Source: an uncultured Bacteroidales bacterium (GTDB lineage Bacteria; Bacteroidota; Bacteroidia; Bacteroidales; Paludibacteraceae). Taken from it: a stretch of 41,756 nucleotides of DNA. Location: positions 1 to 41,756 of the forward strand of contig CACZUS010000038.1 in assembly GCA_902784425.1 (NCBI GenBank), in the 5' to 3' direction. The position numbers and the translations under genes are program-made. Under the pieces are notes generated by a model that searched no databases, had not been told where the DNA came from, and saw nothing but the letters and a program-made list of their open reading frames with translations. Shown piece after piece: positions 35,853 through 41,756 of this stretch (its first letter is position 1; each line of letters begins with the position of its first letter).

Positions 35853-35874
35853 TGCATAAAAATTTTTTTACAAA

Positions 35875-36735
35875 ATGAGACAGCTGAAAATTACTAATTC
35901 CATTACGGTGCGTGATGCTTCTCTGGAGAAGTATCTGCAAGACATTTCTAAAGAAGAATTAATCACGACAGAAGAGGAGGTGGAGTTAGCCCAACGGATA
36001 CGGAATGGGGATGAGAGAGCAAAGGACAAGTTAGTTCGAGCTAACTTACGTTTTGTGGTTTCTGTTGCCAAGCAGTATCAGAACAAGGGAATGAGTCTTA
36101 CCGATTTGATAAATGAGGGAAATTTGGGACTAATCAAAGCGGCAGAGCGTTTTGATGAGACACGTGGTTTCAAGTTCATCTCGTTTGCAGTGTGGTGGGT
36201 GCGTCAGTCTATTCAGCAAGCATTGTCTGAGCAATCTCGCATTGTTCGTGTACCATTAAATCAGGTAGGATTACAGAATAAGATTAAGCGTGCGATTTCT
36301 TCTTTTGAGCAGGAGTTTGGTCGTCGTCCTTCAGTGGAGGAGTTGGCCGAGAAGATGGATGTATCAGAAGATAAGATTGCCGAGGTGTTGGAGATACCAG
36401 ATCAGATTAAGTCGTTGGATGCACCATTTGGTGAGGATGGCGATGGAAGTTTGGGTGATGTTTTGGAGAACACCGATTCGCCACGTGCGGATAGCAGTGT
36501 GATGAGAGACTCTCTACGTCGTGAGATTGAGCGTGCATTGTCTACATTGACTGAAAAGGAGAGAGAAGTTTTGAAGATGAGCTTCGGATTGGGTGATGCA
36601 CAGGAATTGTCATTGGACGAGATTGGATTACGATTCGATTTGACTCGTGAGCGTGTGCGTCAGATTAAAGAGAAAGCAATTGTTAAGTTAAGACAGAATT
36701 CATCCAATAACTTATTGAAGAGTTTTTTGGGATAA
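35875..36735 (+). CDS. rpoD: Primary sigma factor, Bacteroidetes type
   Basis: A 286-residue sigma-70 of the short Bacteroidetes form that lacks the long region 1.1 and non-conserved region. Region 1.2 (ASLEKYLQDISKEELIT), region 2 (AKDKLVRANLRFVVSVAKQY, LTDLINEGNLGLIKAAERFD, GFKFISFAVWWVRQSI), region 3 (QNKIKRAISSFEQEFGRRPS) and region 4 (SLDEIGLRFDLTRERVRQIKEKAI) are in order. It directs transcription from the TTTG / TAnnTTTG promoters seen in the window. A terminator follows immediately. Confidence 0.97.
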   Translation: MRQLKITNSITVRDASLEKYLQDISKEELITTEEEVELAQRIRNGDERAKDKLVRANLRFVVSVAKQYQNKGMSLTDLINEGNLGLIKAAERFDETRGFKFISFAVWWVRQSIQQALSEQSRIVRVPLNQVGLQNKIKRAISSFEQEFGRRPSVEELAEKMDVSEDKIAEVLEIPDQIKSLDAPFGEDGDGSLGDVLENTDSPRADSSVMRDSLRREIERALSTLTEKEREVLKMSFGLGDAQELSLDEIGLRFDLTRERVRQIKEKAIVKLRQNSSNNLLKSFLG

Positions 36736-36741
36736 CGATAG

Positions 36742-36772
36742 AAAAGATGGGAATCTCTTTCCCATCTTTTTG
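36742..36772 (+). terminator. Terminator of rpoD
   Basis: AAAAGATGGGAA (36742-36753) and TTCCCATCTTTT (36759-36770) form a perfect 12-bp stem with a 5-base loop, followed by T residues. Confidence 0.92.
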
Positions 36773-36781
36773 TTTTATTTT

Positions 36782-36904
36782 TTGACAGATAGTTCCTTTT
36801 ATGAGCGTGAGTCGGGGGTCTATCTGATTTATCTTTCTAGGGAAGATGCCTTTTTGAATGCGTTGGAATTTGATTCCGTAATGATGTTAGATAACGAAAG
36901 GTGA
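36782..36904 (+). other. Orphan coding-like fragment
   Basis: Directly after the rpoD terminator a frame without an ATG near its start reads LTDSSFYERESGVYLIYL... and ends MMLDNER at TGA 36902-36904 (40 codons). Its composition looks protein-like. It may be the remains of a gene. The rest of the 36736-37010 gap holds only the terminator and repeat copy D. Confidence 0.25.
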
Positions 36905-36973
36905 GTTCAGTGGATTCATCATTTAAATTATAATTAGTAAAAACTGTGGAGGGATAAATTTTCGGTACTACGA

Positions 36974-36998
36974 GATAAATTTATAGCACCCACATAAA
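36974..36998. repeat. Dispersed intergenic repeat, copy D (diverged)
   Basis: GATAAATTTATAGCACCCAC matches the reverse orientation of the shared core with several changes. It is just upstream of pyrE. Confidence 0.45.
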
Positions 36999-37010
36999 TT
37001 AAGAAATAAA

Positions 37011-37643
37011 ATGAGCCAAGTAGAAAACAAAGTGGCTGAGAAATTACTCAGTATTAATGCCGTAAAAGTACAACCTAAGAATCCGTTTACATGGGCATCA
37101 GGATGGAAGTCTCCAATTTATTGCGACAACCGCAAGACATTGTCATATCCTGAGATCCGTACGTTGATTAAGAAGGAGTTGGCTAACATCGTAAGTGAGA
37201 AGTATGCAGATGCAGACGTAATCGCAGGTGTGGCTACGGGCGCTATTGCTCAAGGTGCTTTGGTGGCTGATTTATTGGGTAAACCTTTTGTATATGTTCG
37301 TTCGGCACCGAAGGATCATGGAATGGAAAACTTGATTGAAGGTGATTTGAAGGCAGGTCAGAAGGTGGTTGTGATAGAGGATTTGATTTCTACAGGAGGT
37401 AGTAGCTTAAAGGCTGTTGCTGCCCTTCGTGCTGCTAATGTAGAGGTGATGGGTATGGTAGCTATCTTCACTTATGGTTTCCCTATCGCTACTCAGAAGT
37501 TTGCCGAGGCAAATGTAGAGTTGACCACCTTGTCCAACTACAATGCAGTGCTTCAACACTTGCTTGATACAAAGCAGATTGGAGAAGCAGAGATGGCTAC
37601 ATTGAAGACGTGGAGAGAAGCTCCAGAGGTTTGGGGTAAATAA
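37011..37643 (+). CDS. pyrE: Orotate phosphoribosyltransferase
   Basis: A 210-residue type I phosphoribosyltransferase: WASGWKSPIYCDNRKTLSYPE at the start, GVATGAIAQGALVADLLG, FVYVRSAPKDHG and the PRPP motif VVVIEDLISTGGSS. It makes orotidine 5'-phosphate in pyrimidine synthesis. The SRPBCC gene follows after 29 nt. Confidence 0.97.
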   Translation: MSQVENKVAEKLLSINAVKVQPKNPFTWASGWKSPIYCDNRKTLSYPEIRTLIKKELANIVSEKYADADVIAGVATGAIAQGALVADLLGKPFVYVRSAPKDHGMENLIEGDLKAGQKVVVIEDLISTGGSSLKAVAALRAANVEVMGMVAIFTYGFPIATQKFAEANVELTTLSNYNAVLQHLLDTKQIGEAEMATLKTWREAPEVWGK

Positions 37644-37672
37644 TAAGTCTCATTTTTATAATACAGTTTGCT

Positions 37673-38104
37673 ATGTCAACATTCGAAAGTGAAATAACAA
37701 AGGCTGCATGTAACGACGAGGAGATTTTCAATGTCTTGTCAGACTTGAGAAGTGTCGAGTATATAAAGGATCGTATACCATCCGATAAGGTATCGGATCT
37801 AACATACGATAGAGATAGTTGTCGTTTCTCTGTCAATCCGATTGGAAACATGGGTGTTAAGATTATTGACAGAGAGCCCAATAAGACGATTAAATTCACA
37901 TCAGATCAGTCGATGATTGGCTTTGATTTCTGGATTCAGTTGAAGCAAGTAGCCGAGAATGACACACGTATCAAACTAACGGTAAAGGCCGATCTGAATT
38001 TTATCATCAAATCGATGGTGGAACCAATGATTCAGCCTATATTGAACAAACTGGCTAATGCTTTAGCAGCGTTACCTTATAAGAATTATCAAAATAAAAA
38101 ATAA
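37673..38104 (+). CDS. SRPBCC (START-like) family protein
   Basis: A 143-residue protein (MSTFESEITKAACNDEEIFNVLSDL...) with the usual order of the lipid-binding-cavity fold: an N-terminal strand, two helices, a run of strands (CRFSVNPIGNMGVKIID, KTIKFTSD, TRIKLTVKADLNF) and the long C-terminal helix (EPMIQPILNKLANALAAL). Ligand unknown. It lies between pyrE and pta on the same strand and 6 nt before pta. Confidence 0.75.
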   Translation: MSTFESEITKAACNDEEIFNVLSDLRSVEYIKDRIPSDKVSDLTYDRDSCRFSVNPIGNMGVKIIDREPNKTIKFTSDQSMIGFDFWIQLKQVAENDTRIKLTVKADLNFIIKSMVEPMIQPILNKLANALAALPYKNYQNKK

Positions 38105-38110
38105 CATACT

Positions 38111-39127
38111 ATGGAACTGATTGAAGGTATTATTAAGAGGGCACAAGCTAACCCTCAACGTATTGTCCTTGCAGAAGGAACAGAAGAGAGAACGTTGAAA
38201 GCAGCTGATCAGATTATAGAGCAAGGAATTGCCAAGTTGACACTGTTGGGTAACAAACAAGAAATTGAGTCGTTGGCTGCTCAGTTCGGTTTGAAAAATA
38301 TTTCCAAGGCGACTATCATCGACCCTGCTAATAATCCTAACAGCAAGGTATATTCAGATCTTCTTTTTAAACTTCGTCAAAAGAAGGGTATGACAGAGGA
38401 ACAAGCTATCGAAAAGGTAAAAGATCCTTTGTATTTGGCTTGTTTGATGATTAAGAATGGTGATGCTGATGGCGAGGTAGCTGGTGCAAGAAATTTCACT
38501 GGTGATGTGCTTCGTCCTGCTTTCCAGATTGTTAAGACAAGACCTGGTATTGGTGTTGTTTCTGGTTGCTTTATCATGATCTTCAAAGACAAATCAATTG
38601 GATACAATGGTTTGATGTTGTTTGCTGATTGTGCTGCAACTCCTAATCCTGATGCTGAGCAATTGGCTCAGATTGCCGTATGTAGCGGTCAGACAGCTAA
38701 GAATATTTATGGATTTGAGGATCCTCGTGTAGCTATTCTTTCTTTCTCTACAAAGGGAAGTGCTAAGCATGAGATGGTGGATAAGGTAATTGAAGCTACT
38801 AAAATCGCTAAGGAGATGGCTCCTGATATGAAGTTGGATGGTGAGTTGCAGGCTGATGCTGCTATTGTACCTTCTGTAGCAAAGAGCAAAGCACCTAACA
38901 GTGAGGTGGCTGGTTCTGCTAACGTATTGGTATTCCCTGAATTGGAAGCTGGTAACATTGGTTATAAATTGGTTCAACGTTTGGCTGGTGCAGAGGCTAT
39001 CGGTCCGTTGTTGCAAGGTTTGGCAGCTCCAATCAACGACCTTTCTCGCGGTTGCTCCGTAGAGGATATTGTTAAGATGGTGGCTATCACTGTCAACCAA
39101 GCTATCGAAGCTAAGAGTAATAATTAA
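38111..39127 (+). CDS. pta: Phosphate acetyltransferase, short form
   Basis: A 338-residue enzyme consisting only of the catalytic PTA/PTB domain, without the DRTGG regulatory part of the E. coli protein: RIVLAEGTEERTLKAADQI, GDADGEVAGARNFTGDVLRPAF, GFEDPRVAILSFSTKGS, DGELQADAAIVP and NVLVFPELEAGNIGYKLVQRL. It turns acetyl-CoA and phosphate into acetyl phosphate for ackA in acetate fermentation. Confidence 0.97.
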   Translation: MELIEGIIKRAQANPQRIVLAEGTEERTLKAADQIIEQGIAKLTLLGNKQEIESLAAQFGLKNISKATIIDPANNPNSKVYSDLLFKLRQKKGMTEEQAIEKVKDPLYLACLMIKNGDADGEVAGARNFTGDVLRPAFQIVKTRPGIGVVSGCFIMIFKDKSIGYNGLMLFADCAATPNPDAEQLAQIAVCSGQTAKNIYGFEDPRVAILSFSTKGSAKHEMVDKVIEATKIAKEMAPDMKLDGELQADAAIVPSVAKSKAPNSEVAGSANVLVFPELEAGNIGYKLVQRLAGAEAIGPLLQGLAAPINDLSRGCSVEDIVKMVAITVNQAIEAKSNN

Positions 39128-39139
39128 TTGTTTCTAATC

Positions 39140-39168
39140 GGTTTCCCTCACTTGCGTGGGTGGAAACC
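39140..39168 (+). promoter_or_regulatory. Intercistronic hairpin between pta and ackA
   Basis: GGTTTCCCTCAC (39140-39151) pairs with GTGGGTGGAAACC (39156-39168) with one bulged T and one wobble, TTGC loop, 12 bp. No T-run follows. It may set transcript stability between the two genes, or be a repeat. Confidence 0.6.
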
Positions 39169-39184
39169 CCTTAAAATAAATCGA

Positions 39185-40387
39185 ATGAAAATATTAGTTA
39201 TCAATTGCGGTAGCTCCTCTATCAAATATAAATTGTTTGAAATGAGCAGCAAGAAGGTATTGGCACAAGGTGGAGTCGAGAAGATTGGTATTCCAGGGTC
39301 ATTCCTTAAATATACAAAGAATAATGGTGAAAAGGCTATCATAGAGAAGGATATGCCTGATCATTCTGATGGTATTGAATTGATCTTCAAAGTTTTGACA
39401 GATCCTAAAGAGGGTTGTATCAAATCGTTGAGTGAAGTGGATGCTGTTGGTCACCGTATTCTCCATGGTGGTGATAAGTTTACAGAGAGTTGCATCGTAA
39501 ACAAAGTGGTTAAGGATCAAATTCGTGCTTGTTTCCCATTAGGACCATTGCATAATCCTGCTAATTTGAAAGGTATTATGGCAGTCGAGCAATTGTTGCC
39601 TGATTGTCCTCAGGTGGCTGTATTTGATACGGCATTCCACCAGACTATGCCTAAGGAGTCGTTCTTATATGCCATCCCATACGAATTGTATGAGAAGGAT
39701 GCCGTTCGTCGTTATGGATTCCACGGAACGAGCCATCGTTATGTATCTAAACGTGCGTTCGAGATCTTGGGTATGAAGCCTGAGGGTACGAAGATGATTA
39801 CTTGTCATATCGGTAATGGTAGTTCCGTAACCGCTATCAAAGATGGTAAGTCATTCGATACTTCCATGGGTATGACTCCATTGGAGGGCTTGATTATGGG
39901 TACGCGTTCAGGCGATATTGATACGGGTGCCATCACTTACTTGATGGAGGTAGAGGGATACAATGCAAAGAAGATCTCTGACATACTTAACAAACAGAGT
40001 GGTATGTTGGGTATCTCTGGTGTCTCTTCTGATATGCGTGAGATCCGTGCGGCTATTGCAGCAGGCAACGAGCGTGCTAAATTAGCATTGGATATGGTGA
40101 TTTATCGTATCAAGAAATATGTTGGTTCTTACGTAGCAGCCTTAGGTGGTGTTGATGTGATTGTCTTCACTGGTGGTATTGGTGAAAACGTGGAGGTTGT
40201 ACGTGAAGGTGTATGTTCAAACTTGGAATGCTTCGGCATCAAGTTGGATAAAGAGATCAACAATAGCGTTCATGGTGAGGAGAAAGTCATCAGCGCTAAG
40301 GATTCTAAGGTAACAGTGATTGTTGTTCCTACTGATGAGGAGTATACGATTGCATCAGACACATTAGAGTTGGTATCTAAGAAATAA
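39185..40387 (+). CDS. ackA: Acetate kinase
   Basis: A 400-residue ASKHA kinase: MKILVINCGSSSIKYKLFEM, VGHRILHGG, FDTAFHQTMP, RRYGFHGTSHRYVS, ITCHIGNGSS, MGMTPLEGLIMGTRSGDID and VFTGGIGEN. It makes ATP and acetate from acetyl phosphate. The frame extends upstream from 39128, but ATG 39185 fits the family start and the hairpin lies in the extension. It forms an operon with pta. Confidence 0.97.
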   Translation: MKILVINCGSSSIKYKLFEMSSKKVLAQGGVEKIGIPGSFLKYTKNNGEKAIIEKDMPDHSDGIELIFKVLTDPKEGCIKSLSEVDAVGHRILHGGDKFTESCIVNKVVKDQIRACFPLGPLHNPANLKGIMAVEQLLPDCPQVAVFDTAFHQTMPKESFLYAIPYELYEKDAVRRYGFHGTSHRYVSKRAFEILGMKPEGTKMITCHIGNGSSVTAIKDGKSFDTSMGMTPLEGLIMGTRSGDIDTGAITYLMEVEGYNAKKISDILNKQSGMLGISGVSSDMREIRAAIAAGNERAKLALDMVIYRIKKYVGSYVAALGGVDVIVFTGGIGENVEVVREGVCSNLECFGIKLDKEINNSVHGEEKVISAKDSKVTVIVVPTDEEYTIASDTLELVSKK

Positions 40388-40437
40388 TAACAAAAGATCC
40401 TGTCCGCTATAAATGGACTGGTGTAGATAACATAGGC

Positions 40438-40476
40438 GTGTATCAAAATTCAATTTTGATACACCCTCTTTTTTTT
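40438..40476 (+). terminator. Terminator of pta-ackA
   Basis: GTGTATCAAAATT (40438-40450) and AATTTTGATACAC (40452-40464) form a perfect 13-bp stem, followed by CCTCTTTTTTTTT. Confidence 0.92.
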
Positions 40477-40681
40477 ACCCCCCCCTTCTACCATGTTAAA
40501 ATGTTAATTTCGTGCCTGTTTCATTTATTTTTTAAAAAATTGTTTCGTTATTTTATAAAAACCATACATTTGTATCAATTTACATTCACAGTGTACCAGA
40601 AATTAATAAAGCACAATTTTATAGAAACGCATGGGTTCAAATGAAGCCTATGGCATTAGTTAATTATATATTGTTAAGCTT
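40477..40681 (+). promoter_or_regulatory. AT-rich leader with promoter of the BspA-like gene
   Basis: A run of eight C residues begins just after the ackA terminator. TACATTTG at 40565-40572 is an exact -7 match, with TTTC at 40543-40546 as a possible -33 element (18-nt spacer). About 110 nt of leader follow before the start codon. I see nothing else in this stretch. Confidence 0.5.
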
Positions 40682-41756
40682 ATGTGCAATTATTTTACTC
40701 CAAAAGTTCAAAGGCCTTGCATAAGTCATGGTCCGCAACGGAAGTGTTGGCAAGTAATCTCCTTGCTCTTTTTCCTGTTGTCTTTTTTTTATCACTCGGC
40801 TGCAGCAGCCAACAAAGTAGTTTACGGAGTATTCAACGAGAGTGAATCCACCTTCACTTTAAAGTATGGGGAGGACCCTGGCGAAGGGACCTACACTTAC
40901 GCTCCGGAATTGCCTACCGGCTACATTTGGGAGGTAGCGTGGGAAGCAACAAATCCCAATGACCCAAGTATACCTAAAAGTGTCTGGAAGTCTGGCGACA
41001 CATACCTGAACGGACATCAGGTGACAAAAAAAGTGGTTATTGACCAGTCGCTCATGTCATACCGTCCTACCACTCTTGCGGGATGGTTTTATCATTTACA
41101 TGCAAAGACAATTGAGGGGTTGGAGAATTTGAATACGTATGATGTAACTAGCATGGAATCCATGTTTGAGGGATGTGCCTTTTTAGAATCGTTGGATATT
41201 GGTAACTTCGAAACAACCATGGTGACCAACATGAACTATATGTTTGCCGGATGTTTACACCTTAAATCATTGAACCTCATAGGGTTTAATACGGCGAGAC
41301 TGAGATCCATATCCGGAATGTTCCATACCATGCTGGATATAGAAGTGCTGGATGTCAGTGGTATAAACATTAATATGGTGAAAGATGCGTGGAGGGTGTT
41401 TGGTTCAGAAGGAGGTACTACTAAAAAATTGCGTACCATTATCGTCAACAAAACTTGGGATAAGTCTCACTTTGCGAATGACACTACTTACCCGGACCAG
41501 TTCGCAGGCTGTACAAACTTAGTTGGAGGCAAAGGGACAACCTTTAAGGGAGCCGGTAGCATCTATGCGCACATTGATGGCGGAGAGGATGATCCGGGCT
41601 ATTTCACGTCAGCATCTGACCGTAGAGTGTATGCGATACCATTTAATGTGCATTATGATGCTTACAACCGCGTCGACTCATGTGACTTGAGATTGTGTTA
41701 CGGAGTAGACGCCCCTGGAGCACACATACTTAAAGACGGGAAATGGATTCTCGGAA
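40682..41756 (+). CDS. BspA-like leucine-rich-repeat surface protein, 5' part
   Basis: An open frame from ATG 40682 runs through the right edge (358 codons, no stop). It starts with a long basic region (MCNYFTPKVQRPC...) and a hydrophobic signal core VISLLFFLLSFF, with a likely cut after SAAAA. The exported part has the BspA / DUF285 pattern: ENLNTYDVTSMESMFEGC, LESLDIGNFETTMVTNM, NYMFAGC, LKSLNLIGFNTARL, VLDVSGI, the ~22-residue repeats with M-x-x-M-F-x-G-C. Such proteins bind host matrix or other microbes. The repeats and any C-terminal sorting domain are outside the window. A run of eight T residues (40793-40800) lies in the signal codons. Confidence 0.85.
   Translation, partial: MCNYFTPKVQRPCISHGPQRKCWQVISLLFFLLSFFYHSAAAANKVVYGVFNESESTFTLKYGEDPGEGTYTYAPELPTGYIWEVAWEATNPNDPSIPKSVWKSGDTYLNGHQVTKKVVIDQSLMSYRPTTLAGWFYHLHAKTIEGLENLNTYDVTSMESMFEGCAFLESLDIGNFETTMVTNMNYMFAGCLHLKSLNLIGFNTARLRSISGMFHTMLDIEVLDVSGININMVKDAWRVFGSEGGTTKKLRTIIVNKTWDKSHFANDTTYPDQFAGCTNLVGGKGTTFKGAGSIYAHIDGGEDDPGYFTSASDRRVYAIPFNVHYDAYNRVDSCDLRLCYGVDAPGAHILKDGKWILG

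Noticed and set aside
38594-39100. A 168-residue minus-strand frame
   Set aside because: It is antisense to pta and has no features of its own.

Overview
The window looks like a chromosomal piece of a Bacteroidales genome, most likely Prevotellaceae. The evidence is the 286-residue Bacteroidetes-type primary sigma factor, repeated -7 boxes of the form TAnnTTTG upstream of genes, Bacteroidetes-style lipoprotein and outer-membrane proteins, and a BspA-type surface protein at the right edge. No rRNA, tRNA or CRISPR array is visible.

Layout. 1-6.8 kb: a truncated sbcD, a WecA/TagO-like glycan initiator, a SUMF1-domain lipoprotein, a coupled esterase and GT4 glycosyltransferase pair, a small lipoprotein, a beta-barrel protein and a membrane-protein pseudogene with two frameshifts. 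6.9-16.3 kb: a defence island with type I restriction-modification genes hsdM-hsdS, an inverted HigBA-like toxin-antitoxin pair, the remnant of an ATP-binding/regulator gene with GGQT repeats, hsdR, and an AT-rich AbiC-like abortive-infection candidate. 16.4-25.8 kb: mostly housekeeping and envelope genes (GH25 lysozyme with a 25-bp tandem duplication that shifts its C-terminus, ybeY, folK, purE, prfC, trmD, a phosphoethanolamine transferase, a PBP4-type dacB, and a PagL-like beta-barrel).

25.9-35.6 kb holds the most interesting system: a compact minus-strand operon of five genes. In transcription order they encode a secreted/anchored VWA protein, a 1093-residue FtsZ/tubulin-superfamily protein, a 905-residue coiled-coil protein with two membrane helices, a 620-residue membrane protein whose C-terminus carries a transglutaminase-like Cys-His-Glu set, and a 50-residue single-helix membrane protein. 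The tight spacing (15, 14, 4 and -8 nt) argues that they act together, probably as a membrane-attached cytomotive or remodelling machine. Relatives of this tubulin family have been described next to VWA and membrane proteins, but the role is unproven and the transglutaminase-like partner and the micro-protein seem worth attention.

35.8-41.8 kb: rpoD (divergent from the operon), pyrE, an SRPBCC protein, pta-ackA with an intercistronic hairpin, a strong terminator, and the start of a BspA-like leucine-rich-repeat surface protein that runs off the window. Copies of one short intergenic repeat, with a core near GGGTTCTATAAATTCATTT and in two cases a hairpin tail, are scattered through the right two thirds.
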